Made by a program: the position numbers and the translations under genes. Of a stretch of DNA of 64,000 bases, positions 34,556 to 46,910 are shown in pieces; position 1 is the stretch's first letter; each line of letters begins with the position of its first letter. The notes beneath the pieces are model-generated. The model was not told the DNA's origin. It worked only from the letters and a program-made list of their open reading frames with translations, and made no database searches. Source of the stretch: Varanus komodoensis. Lineage: Eukaryota; Chordata; Lepidosauria; Squamata; Varanidae. The stretch lies in contig NW_025335468.1 in the NCBI RefSeq assembly GCF_004798865.1, positions 3,049,832 to 3,113,831 on the forward strand, written 5' to 3'.

Positions 34556-37261
34556 AAAATGAACTAAAATATATTTCTTATGCATTCATACACACTCATA
34601 ATCTATTTTATTGACCACTGTTAAATGGTCTCTGAGGTACTTCCTTTAAAGACAGTTTGAGAAGCTTTAGCTAGTAAGGATAAAATTGCCAGCTCTTGAA
34701 AGATAAACTTCTGTTACCTGAGCAGATGCCAGTACCAGGACAAAAGCAGGTCCTGGTGGATTAGTGGTTGTAGGCCTAGCAATAGGTGAAGGCAGAGGCA
34801 GGTAGTCCAAGAGTGGAGCGGCAATTCAGACGGTGCAGCCCAGCATGGGGCCTGTGCTTTATGAGTTCTCCACCTCACACAATTTTTTTCTTGACTGCAT
34901 TGGCTTCCTACTTCTTCTGAGTGAATCTGAAGCTCTAGTTTCTGGGGACAGCATACCATATGGATCACCCAGCTCCTCTTCACTCGGTCAGATCTGCAGG
35001 AAACACAAAATTCAGTGCCCCATTCTTACAAAAGTGAGAAATGCAAAGTGGTGCCTCCTTCACATGGCGGGGAGGGCTCAGATGCGATGTGTTCAGCATG
35101 ACTAGTGCCTATTTGCTCCAGGGTGTACGATTGTCGTAGGAGAGCAAGCAAGTGGATCCTGCTCGCCCTTTCCCTTGCCCTTTCACTTCATGTAATCTCA
35201 GAGGAGGGCAGGAAACAGGTTGTGCTTGGGAAGAAGAGCAGCTACAGGAACAGGGTTCTGGGGATGGCAGCCATCCCCTTGCTATGGAGAGGCCTTGGCA
35301 AGTCCCAGCAAGACCAGACCCTGGTACTAAACCTGTTGCAAAGCTGTGGCGTTCACCTCCTCTGTAATGGTGCTTGCATTTCAGAATATTTGTCCTTGGA
35401 ACCCTGTCTGGCTGCTTCCTTACCAGTTTTTCAGCGGTTTGCTAATGCCTGGTTTTTGTTTTTTTAAGGAATGCGTTCTGAGGGGGGTTAGAGCAGCTTC
35501 TCTTCTTTCTTGGCTTAATGTTTTGTTGTTGATTCTATGTCTGTGTTTTTAAAGTGAGTTGTTTGCTCTCTTGCTTGGGCTTTCTGTGCAGACTTCCTGC
35601 TTTTGAATCACTGTAATTACAATTATTACTGTAATTCATATTGTCTATTGTTTCTACCTTACATGATAAAATGTGTAATCCAGGGAACGAAGTCCACACA
35701 TTTCCAAGTAAATCAATTAACAACCTGCCTCCTCCCTCTGAAGATATCTTAGAGCTGCAAGTAATAGTTCCAGGCCAATTCAACAGCCACTGTAATGGCT
35801 AGTTAGAGCCATCCTATGGCCTCCCAGTATTGCCTACAAGGCCATAAAATCCTTCAGAGCCCCAGCTCCAAAGTCCTGCAGTCTCGGAAGTGGGAATCTG
35901 AGGCCAAGTCCCTGCCCTGTCCTGGCTCCTTGCAGCCACCATGGAAAAAGTCATGAGGTTGTCACAGCGACTCAGAAGGGAAAAACAGGGTGCACCAAGG
36001 GGTAGAAAGGGGAGAACGCTTCAGCAGTCAGGCTGCACTAATCCCAACCCAGCCCCAATCTCCTTCCCTCCCTATTGCTTGCTGTAAATCTAGACAGCCG
36101 AAAACAAACATCTAAATAAAGCGTAGAACGTGAACCACAGAGGTAGCAACTGCTGCCGTTGTGCCTTGCGCCTTGGAGTCACGCACAAGTCTTGGGGTCT
36201 GGAGTTTTATCTGCTGCAAAGGGGATAAGGTTGCACCCTAACTGACCTGTGGATGCCATTCTCATCTCCATTTTTCAGCAACTGTTGAAGTTTTCAACAA
36301 ACAAACATACAAACTGTATAGAGACCTTTTCTATCCCCGATTTTGTTCTTTCACTTCTAATATTGACTGTTGTACATTGATGACATCTAGTGGAGAAGCA
36401 TTTCTTAGGACACAACCTCTCAGCCATCGTTCTGCTTGTCATTTGAAAGGTTGTTTTTTTTTTCCCCTTGGGCAAATACACTTCTCCGTTTACCTTGGAA
36501 AGTAAATTGAAGCCATATTACATTTCTTATCATTTTAATGGCTGCTAATTACTCATGCAGGGCAATCCAGGACAAGCTTGATTGGAAAGAAGTTCCACTG
36601 TGTTCAGCAGGATTTAATGTTTAGTACTGTAGACATATTCAAATGATGTAGAGATTCTCTAAAATGCTTTTGCATATGACCTCTAGCAAATGCTCATCAC
36701 CTATGCATTGTTTAAAACCCGTGTTGGTTGCTATTGTTCTAGTATCCCACCATCAGAACCCATGAGAGAGAAACTGGAAACACACTTACGAAGCCGCATC
36801 TTAAGCTGTGCTGCATTTGGAGGATTGAAGAAACTGCCGTGGGCACTGCCACAATATGCCCACGCAGAGAATGGCTGCTTTTGACATCCACCCATCCCGT
36901 CTATGAATCTTGTGCTGAGTCTTCTTCAGGAAAAATGTCTGTTTCATTTCTGTTGGACTCTGCAATGGTTCTTGAATAAGGGCTTGTCCAGTTCAGATAA
37001 CTGCTGGCAGTGATGTGTTCGGGTCTCTTCTCAAGTCTCAAGAGCCCACTTTAACAGAAAAAGGGAGGTGGTGCTGGGGTGTGTGTTGGGAGGGAATCGC
37101 ATGAGCAATGTCTGAGTAGGGTACACAGTATACCCCCACTTTGGGGGGCATCCTCCACCACCAGTGAGTTATTTAAGTTGCGTTTGTTTGTTCCTCCCTG
37201 GAAATGCACGGAGCAGAGCAGAGACAGCAGGAGGAAGGGAAAGTGCACCAAAGGGAGCTAA

Positions 37262-37390
37262 AGCTTTCCCGCTGTATCACAACCCCTCCCCTCCCCTGCC
37301 CCACCCCCCTATTCCTCCCTCACCTGTCACAACCCCATCCTCCCAATCCCACCCCGGCACCCTTGAAACTCCCCCTCTAGAACCACCTTT
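37262..37390. repeat. C-rich tract
   Basis: Dense C runs (CCCCTCCC, CCCCACCCCCC, CACCCC). The G-rich minus strand could form G-quadruplexes. No repeat unit of fixed length is apparent. Confidence 0.6.
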
Positions 37391-37584
37391 GCTGTTTTCA
37401 TGCCTGGGCATCCTGCCACATGGTAAAAAATGCAGGAAACTTGAGTCGAGTTGCATCTAGTCGAGTCACTTGCTTGGGGTTCCCAAGTCAATTCTGAGGC
37501 AAGTTGCTGAAGTGACTTGAGTCAGACTTGGAACTGAGTTGCTTGACTGGAGTTCCCAACACTGATTGTTGGTAGTGAAATACA

Positions 37585-38000
37585 GCTAATGCTTCTTTTA
37601 AAGATACGGTTTGGCAATGTCCAGTAGCAACTTCTTTTTTGGGAAGGGGTTATTATGCAGATAATTTTGTACTAGAACAGTATATTCACTGATGTACACA
37701 TTCTTTTAAAATATTTACCATTTAGCTTCATGGAAGCTAGGAAATGATCACTGTAAATGGATTCTCCACATCTTTTCACTAAATAGAATCTTAAAAAATA
37801 TTAATATTACAACACCAGAAAGAGAAACATTCCAATGCTTGCAGTATTTGAATGGGTGAAGAAGACACCACCTTCAAATGGTTACTTATATGGCTATTTG
37901 GTTTGCCTTTGTTGCAGCTTATGTATAATTACTAAAAAGTTGCATTCATTTCCTATGTATTCATTGCTATGGATATATACATAAATCCATGTATCTATTA
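37585..38000 (+). repeat. Unclassified dispersed repeat, copy 2
   Basis: Colinear with 24,376-24,822 (see that entry), same strand, about 13 kb away. It ends at the shared word GCTATGGATATATACA plus about 20 bases. It is uninterrupted here, whereas copy 1 has a SINE at its end. Confidence 0.55.
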
Positions 38001-38727
38001 AAAACAGATGGAAAAGGAACTAAATATTGTTCTAAATTGAAAATAGATGCTTTCAATCTTCTTCCATTGCATAAGAGCTTGTGGCAATGTAAGACAATTT
38101 AAGGCATATACATGAGGAACTTCAAGTGTCTATGTGCCAATATTACAAACCATTGTCTTGGTCTGTTAATGAATAGGAAGCTCTGGCCTAATGCAAGACA
38201 TGATCTCTGTGCTGGATGGGACATACAATGGGAAGAGGAGAGCACAAGCTAAGAGAGGGGCATATTTCTATGGCTTCATAAACCTGCTTTTATAAAGCTA
38301 TGAATGAACATCTGAAGAAGACCTTTGTGTTGCCTGACTGCAAGTTCCTCAGCATTGTCATGCTGTTGGAGGTAAGAATGTGGTCTTCCACAAACCCTTT
38401 CATTATCAGAAACGCTCCTTGAAGCCCACATTGCATGCATTTATCCAGGACACAGGGTGTTCTTAAAAATTAATGATCTTGTGTTCGTCTATAGTTACTT
38501 TGAAATGATATTAACACAGTTCCATAAACAGAAACAGAATATTACCAAAGACCAAATATTTGTATGCATCAAGAAACATTTCCTGCTATTAAATAATGGC
38601 ATGTTAAGTAAATTTTGGCTATTTATGATCAACAATAAGGCTAAAAGGCAACCATACCTATTTCATTGCTTATAGCAACACTGTGTACAGTTACTGTGTA
38701 ACTGTTGTTTTTCACTACTGACATTTA

Positions 38728-39487
38728 CAGGCAATCCCTGGGTTATAAATGAGTTTCATTCCTGAGAAAATGAAAATTCGTCTTTAAGTCAAATTTGTAT
38801 TTGAGTTGGTTCGTGTATAGGTGGCCTTCCACAGTCATGGAAGTTAGGAATACAGGACCCCCCCGCCATGAAAGTGGAAAAACTGTGAAGACCTTTACCT
38901 CCCCCCTTGCAAAGTCCTGCTCCTCTTTGCAGCAAGGATATGCTGAAGGGATTTCCTGATCTGGGTAGATGGGACAGGAAGATATGATTTGAAGGCCTTT
39001 CTCTCTCCCCTTTCACTTCTCTCTCTATGGTAATGTTGATTTTTCACAGTAATCTTTTAAAATTAAAAGGCTTTAGGGCAGTTTGTAAGTACAGGTTGTT
39101 CGTAAATTTGATGTTTATAACTCAGGAACTGCTTGAGAAAGTGCCCTACATACGAACAAGTTCGTGTTCGTAAGTCCAACAAAATTAGCCTAAGTACCCA
39201 ACTAATACAATCAGCTATATAGTACTGTACTGTAATAGGTTTATAACGCCACTGGAGGACTTCCAGAAGATATACTCCCAGGTACATGGACATGTTATTC
39301 ATCTGATGGGTTCTTTCTCATATGGTGCTACAGTTAGGTTGGTGTGACCTGTGTTCTGGACATCCTGGCTTGAAATAAAGATACTGTACTATGTACTCTG
39401 GACAGTACTGTACAGTAAAGTACACAAAAGCATGTTTGTATCTTTGAAAATTTGCAACTTGAGGGTTCGCATGTAGAGGACTTCCTG
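38728..39487. mobile_element. Tigger/pogo-like DNA transposon relic
   Basis: Imperfect terminal inverted repeats: the left end CAGGCAATCCCTGGGTTATA against the right end read in reverse, CAGGAAGTCCTCTACATGCG. Internal words such as GTTCGTAAATTTG, CATACGAACAAGTTCG and TTCGTAAGTCC are typical of Tigger-class ends. A segment near 38,820-39,000 may be a later insertion or the element's divergent core. No transposase frame survives. Expected TA flanks are present only on the left. Confidence 0.55.
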
Positions 39488-39499
39488 CACATGAGTCTC

Positions 39500-39660
39500 T
39501 TCCTCTCCATTTTACCCTCATTATGATCCTGTAGGTTAGGGTAGAATGGAAGTCAGTAACTGGCCCAAAATCACCTACTGACCTTCATGGCCAAGGAGGG
39601 ACTTCAACTCTCGTCTCCCCAGTTCAAGTCCAAAACTGCAACCACCAGCTAGCAAGTAGG
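39500..39660 (-). mobile_element. MIR-like tRNA-derived SINE (minus strand)
   Basis: Antisense pattern of an old tRNA-SINE: AACTGGCCCAAAATCACCTA, TTCATGGCCAAGGAGGGACT, a degenerate reversed B box, and CTCCCCAGTTCAAGTCC. Heavily diverged; a decayed Sauria-type copy is the alternative. Confidence 0.55.
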
Positions 39661-39779
39661 TGTCATGGCTCTGAGTGGCCTTCAATGGAACATTTGATCC
39701 AGGGTCCCTGCAGATGATTTCAGACATCACCTGGGAGACAGCATTACCTATGAGAGGGGAGTGCACAGTCTAAAGCCAA

Positions 39780-40050
39780 AAAGGATGGCATGATGAGGGC
39801 ATCCTAGCAGCAGACGCAAGCTTTATTCTATAACTGTGACTCATTGGAGAAGGCAATGATGCTAAGGAAGGTCAACCGAAGAAGACAACAACCAAACAAC
39901 TATGAGATGGATCCATTCCATAAAGGAAGCCACAGCCTCGAGTTTACAAGAGCCGAGCAGGGCTGTCAAGGAGAGGGCATTTTGGAGAGAATTAATTTAC
40001 AGGGTTGCCATAGATGACTTGATGGCACATGATAACAAGTCATAATAGTG
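39780..40050 (+). mobile_element. RTE-clade LINE 3' end
   Basis: Words AACTATGAGATGGATCCATT, AAGGAAGCCACAGCC, GAGCAGGGCTGTCAAGG, GGGTTGCCATAGATGACTTG and ATGGCACATGATAACAA follow the order of squamate RTE/Bov-B-related 3' ends. It is more diverged than, and distinct from, the three Bov-B copies. Confidence 0.55.
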
Positions 40051-42496
40051 TTATGATTTAAATGTGTCCAAAGTTGCACAGTTATTTTTTTCTTTTTTAA
40101 AAACCAGGGATGGCAAACAGTTGTGTTGTTGTTCTAACATATCAGGAAAGTAGATGGAATTGTAAAGGATGGATTGGCAATTAGGTTGGGATGGGAAGAG
40201 AAATGTTAGTTGTGTGCTTCATAACTGAAACTGTCTCAAGGGCAAGCCAAGAAATGCCCTGGCTCTAAAATTATACTGTTGCCCTTCTGGTTTCTGGTTA
40301 CAAGGAACTAGAGACCTGTAGGAAGTAGAAAAAAGATGGGTAGGAATTTTAGTGAAGTTTGCCTGGTTAATGGGAAGAGAGGAATCCAAGGGAAAACAGA
40401 ATTTCCTATGCTCTAAAGTACCTGAGGCCAGCACTGGGAAATCTTTTAAAGAATACAGATGGCTCTGAAGTCCTCTCCATCCAGAATCCAGGGTGGATTT
40501 TGAGACTCATATTGAAAAAGAATTATTTCCAGACCACAACAGGAGCTTATTAAATGGTGGCTGTCTCTTCTCCTTCTCAAACCTACACATAGATACAGAA
40601 GAAAGGCTTCTGTACCTGTGGGGCAAGGAAAGGGAAGGCCTGGGCATGCCCAGCAAAACATCATGCTGCCTGTGAATGGTCCCAGTACAGCCAAGGACTC
40701 AGCCCATCACTAGGCACTTCGTCCAACTGGCAATGTTGTGGAGGCCTTGATGTGCAAGTGTATAGCCATTCCAAGCTCAGTGTAGCAGCTTTTATTTCTG
40801 GGGTACAGAATATGTACAATATGTATGTATGTATTAAACGCATTTCTATCCTATCCCCTATGGAACATCTCGGGACAGTTTATGGAATATGCACCCATGG
40901 ACAGCTTTCTTGATGCCCACCAAGGTGATCGAATTCTTCCATGTTTGTTCTTGAAATGAGCACATTTCCATATCCCCACAGGGATCACTGTGCAACAGGC
41001 TTTTGTTGATGCTGAAAACAGTAGGGTCAATGGAGTTGTTTAGTGCATTGGGGCTCAGCCCCCACCCCAATCTTGTACTAAGACTTTCGAGCAGAATGCC
41101 TGCCTTTTGCCACACTTTCTGTAGCAGAACTTTTGTGGGAGTATCCAGGACAGTTTCTCAAATTCTCCATTGCCCACAGGTACAAAAAGGTCCCTTACAG
41201 CTGCTTTGCAGGATCCCGGTGCCTATTTGGACTATGAAGTCTACTCCAGAAATTCAAAGCAACCCTGGAAGAGTAAAAAAGGTTTGCTAAAGTATATTCT
41301 GGAGCAACCAGTTCTAAGTGAACCCTCTAATCCCTATTTTTAGCCTTCCTCTCCTCTGTTTTATTTGATCTTCTTTGTGGGCATTAAATAATGCCTATCC
41401 TTGGTCATATTCAGTAAATATTTGATACATTATTTACCTTATGATTCTTCTAGAGGAATGGATAGTTTTAGAGCTTTAAATTACATCCATTATAGCACAA
41501 CACTTCAGTTTATGTGACATTATGTTTAGGCAAAAATTAAACAACTATATTCTATAAATAAATACAGCATTTACTCTCTTTGGACAAGGGCCTCTCCCCC
41601 TCACAGAATCTGTGCATGGCACCTTCCCCAAGTCTAAGTGGCACTTTTCCCAAATGCAGAACTGATTGCTTTAATGGGCAAAATAGCCAATTATTTTAAT
41701 TTCACTTTCCTAGATTTCTGAAGTTTTGCTTCCTAAAGCCATAGAAAAAGGCTGAGTGGACTGCCACCCCCATTTTTCCATTTGTTTTTATATGATCCTA
41801 CTTCAGAATACAGGGAATGTTGTGCAACATATCCCGAGGGCAATATACACTAGGCATTTTTACTGGCATTGCAATTATTACTTACTGGCATGTTACATGA
41901 TGCTCATCCCAAATCATCCTCATTATTTCTGCCTTGATACCTCAGACTTCTCGGACCAGTTATAGCGCAGCTTTTCTTTTTTATGATCCCTGTTATTTAA
42001 ATAAATGTGCGCTAAAACTGTGGGGCTGTTCTGAGGTGAGGAGCAGTGACTTCAGGCTGAGGCAGGGCTAGGCTGCAGAGGAGGAGGAAGCAACCTACTG
42101 AGGCAAAGAACAAAGAGGAGCAAGGAGAAAAATGCTCAGCGCAGCGTAGGAAGGTGCAGCAAAATGCAGGAGGTCCAACCATCAGGGCAGTCTTGGGTAT
42201 GTTCGAGAGGGGTACCACTGGCCCACATGTACTCAGCGTTTGCAGAAATCAAACCCTTTCCAGATCTTTATCAGTGGGCAAGCTATTTTTACGAGACATC
42301 TGTCAGTCATTCACTCATCTTCTCAATGAAAATAAACTTCTCACCTGATAAACTTTCAGGGAACACCAGGGTTTCTCTGAACATAGCTTGAAAGTCACAG
42401 CACTATACATCTATCTAAAGGTTGCCTAGCAGAAAAGCTTGTCCTTGTGTTTCTCACTGAATTTGAGGAACAAAGTTTACTATGGCATCTAACAGT

Positions 42497-42757
42497 TATG
42501 GAACGTGCTCCCCAGAGAGGTCCGCCTGGCACCGTCGTTATTTGCTTTTCGGCGCCAGGCGAAGACCTTTTTATTCAAGCGGCATTTTAACTGTTAATAT
42601 TATTGGATTTTATCTGGCCAGGGCGGCTTATTTTATACTGTATTTTTGTATTTTTAATTTAATGTTTATATTTTTTATTTATATTGTAATTATTTTAACT
42701 TAGTGTTGTAGGCCGCCCCGAGGCTTCGGCGAATGGGGCGGCATAAAAATGTTTTAA

Positions 42758-42800
<43 letters not shown>

Positions 42801-42803
42801 ATA
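42497..42803 (+). mobile_element. L2-like LINE 3' end (plus strand)
   Basis: Starts in the terminal ORF (GAACGTGCTCCCCAGAGAGG) and continues through the CGCCAGGCGAAGACC motif and an AT-rich 3' UTR to GCCGCCCCGAGGCTTCGGCG and a long (AAAT)n tail. It is close in sequence to the 11,290 copy, so the family was active fairly recently. Confidence 0.85.
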
Positions 42804-42949
42804 TCTGCCTCTCCTTAACCAGAACTTTCAAATACTTGAGAACAACTTCTCTCTCTAAGGGATTCTCCATATTACCAAAAATATGTTTAAGGTCAAGTGT
42901 TCTACCTGGTTCAAGTTTCCTTAGAAGCCCCAAGAGCAACCTTCCCCTA

Positions 42950-43045
42950 CTTGGCACCTTCAGAATGTTTTGGGCTGCAACTGCCAGCATTCCTGGGCAT
43001 TAGCCATGCTGGCTGGGGTTGATGGGAGGACACACGTTGGAGATA
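42950..43045. repeat. Half-copy of the palindromic hAT-type MITE
   Basis: CTTGGCACCTTCAGAATGTT, TTGGGCTGCAACTGCCAGCA and CATGCTGGCTGGGG are the shared internal words. The matching opposite end is eroded. Confidence 0.45.
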
Positions 43046-43384
43046 AGACTCATTCTTTGACTCTTGGCACCAGCACGCAGGATAATGTTGAACTTTCTTT
43101 GCCTGACGTACCTCCATGATGCTATGCACTGTTCACTTCTGCCAGTGAACAGTGCCAGTTTTTTCCTCAACATGCTTTAGTTGCCACATGCTTTCCCTTT
43201 GAACATATTCAGGATTGTGACACATGCAACACTGATGAGGTTAGGTAGTTGTTCATTATCTCCTGTGTTGTGTTCCCAGTATTTTAAAAACATGTTGGGA
43301 AATGTGGACATTTCTTCAAAGTCCATCCGGTTTCATTTACAAACAAACGTCCACAAGTTAGGTGACAAATATCTCTTTTGGTCT

Positions 43385-43434
43385 TGGTAGATACTTTTGC
43401 AAAACATGTTTACAACCTGCAGTTACAAAACTAT
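43385..43434 (+). repeat. Left arm of a 50-bp inverted repeat
   Basis: This 50-base arm, starting TGGTAGATACTTTTGC, matches the reverse complement of 46,797-46,846 at 49 of 50 positions. Similarity falls away on both sides of the arm. Confidence 0.8.
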
Positions 43435-44547
43435 GTATTGGTTTTTGGATCTTTATCAGCATCACGTTTTTAGCTTTAAAATTGTTCCTTCTGTAAAACT
43501 GCAAACATCAGACAGTCTACACCAGGGATGAACTTGCCAGCACCAGCTCAGTTTCCGTTTGCATAAGGACAAAGTCCTCTGAAAGCCTCAGAGATGGCAA
43601 AATAGTATTTGAAAGCTGGTCACTTTGATTGAATCTGAGGTCAGATTGCATGCAGTTTAGATAAGAAACTTCACTTTTGGACTGTGCTGTTGGTTTTCAT
43701 AACAAATATGACCACATTCATACATAGTAGCTTATGCACATCATCAGTGAAATAAAGTTTCAGCTTTTTTTTTTCTAATACGAGGTTGAAAGTTTCATTT
43801 CTTAAATGGTTTTAGTGACATCAGAATATTTCACATAGCAGGAACATTTTGGCATGATTAGAAACTAAACAACAGAAAATGAAAGACCTTCTATATTTTC
43901 TTGTATAAACAGTATCTGCCTAGAAAGTAATGGTGTTTGCTATTTACAATGTAACTTTTCAATATGAGTAATTTCACACAGATTGTTAGAATGGGCTCCA
44001 TACTGGCCTATCTGAGTCTGGTGTTTGGGGAAAAAATAGTAAATAAAGGGGAGTATGACAAATGAATAACATTCATGTTCATTCGCTCTAGAAAGTCCAG
44101 TGTGGCTGTGAATTCATTCTTTTTGCATGTCATATCACTGGCCAAGAAGAGATCCACTTTGGGCTCAGGATGAATTTTATTTCACAGCGAGTAAAAGTGC
44201 ATTGCAAGTGAATTGCCTCAGAGCAACAGCAAATAAACCAAAACTGAATGGTTTACCAAGACTCTTCAGGAACTTTCCTTCTGTAGGCTCACTTTTTCTT
44301 TTTTAATTTACACATAAAGAGACATACAGTCTAGACACCTACATGGTAGTTAACAATGTCCTCACATTTTAGAAACCTAATTTTTACAGTTTCTTTCTAC
44401 AAACCAAAGCATACCCAACACTTTTAAGATCCCAGGAATCTATTGAAGTTTGCCATTGGGGTACTTTTCTTACCCCAGACAGCATAATGGGGCACAAAAT
44501 GCCCCATGCCCTTTGTGTCACAAAAGGTTAGTTGGTTTTGAGTGCCA

Positions 44548-45113
44548 TAAGGACTGCAGCCAAGAAATTAAAAGACGCTTGCTCCTGAAGAGGAAAGCTA
44601 TGGCAAATCTAGACAGCATTCTAAAAATCAGAGACATCACCTGGCCAACAAAAGTTTGCATAGTCAAAGCTATGGTTTTCCCAGTTGCAATGTTTGGCTG
44701 TGAAAGTTAGACCATAAGGAAGGCTGAGCGCCGAAGAATTGAGGCCTTTGAATTGCGGTGCTGGAGGAGACTCCTGCGAGTCCCTTGGACTGCAAGGTGA
44801 TCAAACCGGTCAGTCCTAGAGGAGATCAGCCCTGACTGCTCTTTAGAAGGCCAGATACTGAAGATGAAACTCAAATACTTTGGCCATCTAATGAGAAGGA
44901 AGGACTCCCTGGAGAGGAGCCTAATGCTGGGAACAATAGATGGCAAAAGAAGAAGGGGATGGCAGAGGATGAGGTGGCTAGATGGAGTCACTGAAGCAGT
45001 TGGTGTGAGCTTAAGTGGACTCTGGGGGATGGTGGAGGACAGGAAGGCCTGGAGGAATGTTGTCCATGGGGTCGCAATGGGTCGGACATGACTTTGTGAT
45101 TAACAACAAAAAG
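44548..45113 (+). mobile_element. Bov-B LINE (RTE clade) 3' end, copy 1
   Basis: Encodes the C-terminal part of the Bov-B ORF: RRLLLKRKAMANLDSILK, PTKVCIVKAMVFPVAM, RIEAFELRCWRRLLRVPW, LKYFGHLMRRKDSLE and RMRWLDGVTEAVG, ending HGVAMGRT. It closes with GGGTCGGACATGACTTTG and AACAACAAA. Two in-frame stops interrupt it (a TAG after the FGCES block and a TGA after PWTAR). It is 5'-truncated like most Bov-B copies. Confidence 0.93.
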
Positions 45114-46414
45114 AAGAGCAACCCCCTCCTTCATGCAAAATCTGAAAAGCCAAAATGACATGCTGATTGTTGGCAAATGGTGGAAAGATTCAGTACAAAG
45201 TGATCTGTATCTGCTGAAAGCTGAACTCCCAAGTTGCATGGATTGAAAGATGATAATGGGGGGAAGATTCAATCAGGTTATGGCCTTTCACAGGGTCATT
45301 TGCCTCACCAGTGACAGTTTTCTGTATGGGCTAGAAAACCACCCCAAAAGAAATGATGCTAGTATTTAAAAGTATATGTTTATTTGTTCTGGTTCATGCC
45401 AGTTGTGTTGTTCTGCCTCATTTTTACAAAAACATTTTTATTATAATTGATAATGGAACATATAAAAAAAGATGGTTGAAGATTCAAAACGGTTGCAAAA
45501 ATGGGTCAGATGATTATGTATATTCAAACACACCATCATAGTTACTGTGTGTTTTCTGGATTTGAATCTTTTGACATTTTAAAAAATGTTTCATAATTAA
45601 AAAGCAAATGCACACAAAAGTAGTATTATGGGATATTTTATACCCCCAAATCTTCTGGAATTCAGATTGTGATCTAAGGATATCCCATTATAATTACATG
45701 CATTACAGATGCAAAATAAAGCAACACCCTTCCCAGAATTACTGCCACTGTGCCACCAAATCTGCTGCCACAATTTGGTTCAGTTCAGTTGCAGGAGAAA
45801 AATAGCAGTTTTCTTTTAAAACAATGCATACAGGGAATGAACACCTTGCTTTCAAGCTAAATCATGTTCCCAGGACACTCCCAGCAGGCCTTGGTTTAAA
45901 GGGAAATTGTTGTCCCCTGCACCCAAAGCGTACATGCTGCCAGGTGGGCAAATTTGGTGGCACAGCAGCGGGGGCATAAATCTGACCTGGAGGCTCTGTG
46001 GGAAGCGCCACTGTCTGCTGTGTGGGGAGAATGTCACCACATTCATGCTTGGCCAAAACACAACGTTCATCTATAGCCAGAGGGAATGATGGGGTTGATG
46101 GGGGACATTTGCGCTGTTCTACTTTGTGATAGTGATGCTTGTTTCTCTTGCTGACGTGTGTGGAGTACTCAGCTGTTACACCTCCAGTTGTGGGGGTGGA
46201 GTGGAGTTATGCTGTTGTGTATTTTATATCTGGAGTCCCAAAGTGATGTACCTATAAAGGTGCAAGGATGAAAAGCATTAGCATTGTGTTCAAGCCCTTA
46301 TGTGTGATCTGAAGCCAGGCTTTGTGTGCAAACTCCCTTTCCCCATCCTTGTTTCCCATAACAAGAATTCTGCCTAGTATGCCAAAGCATGCACAACATA
46401 AGTCCAGGGTGATA

Positions 46415-46458
46415 CATGCCACATGCCCCATAATCCCATGCCACATGCCCCATAATCT
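46415..46458. repeat. 22-bp tandem duplication
   Basis: Two adjacent 22-base units sharing ATGCCACATGCCCCATAAT; only the last bases differ. Probably a replication-slippage duplication. Confidence 0.85.
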
Positions 46459-46796
46459 GCGTTATGGGCATCCTGTCTGCTACTGGTGTGCAGTGACTCA
46501 GTACAGAATCCTGCCATAACCTGTACTCCACTGCAGGGATGTAAGTGTGATGGTCATTGCTGTGCGAGCAGTGATTTGGCAAAAATGTATGAAAACATAG
46601 TTCCTTCTCAGCTGAGTTTAAGGGGTTTATTTCCCTTGCAACAACTCCACTGTGGGCACAAAGGAGTGTTGTTGATGGGGGCATGGCTGTGGTTTCCTGG
46701 AGAGCAGGATATGGCAGGCATCCATTCTCCTTCAGTGTGCTACACAGACCCTGGTCATGACTGTTGGCCATTCTGACAGTACAAGTGCACCAGTGT

Positions 46797-46846
46797 ATAG
46801 TTTTGTAACTGCAGGCTGTAAACATGTTTTGCAAAAGTATCTACCA
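46797..46846 (-). repeat. Right arm of the 50-bp inverted repeat
   Basis: Reverse complement of 43,385-43,434 with one mismatch. The arms enclose about 3.36 kb that includes Bov-B copy 1. Confidence 0.8.
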
Positions 46847-46910
46847 GTGTTCTGCTGCAGAACAAGAGGTCTTTCTCGTTCTGCATCAGCAAAGTAAGGA
46901 CTTTACCATA

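Noticed and set aside
46298-46834. 178-codon minus-strand open frame
   Set aside because: It contains a 22-bp tandem duplication and one inverted-repeat arm, has no recognisable domain, and shows no exon borders.
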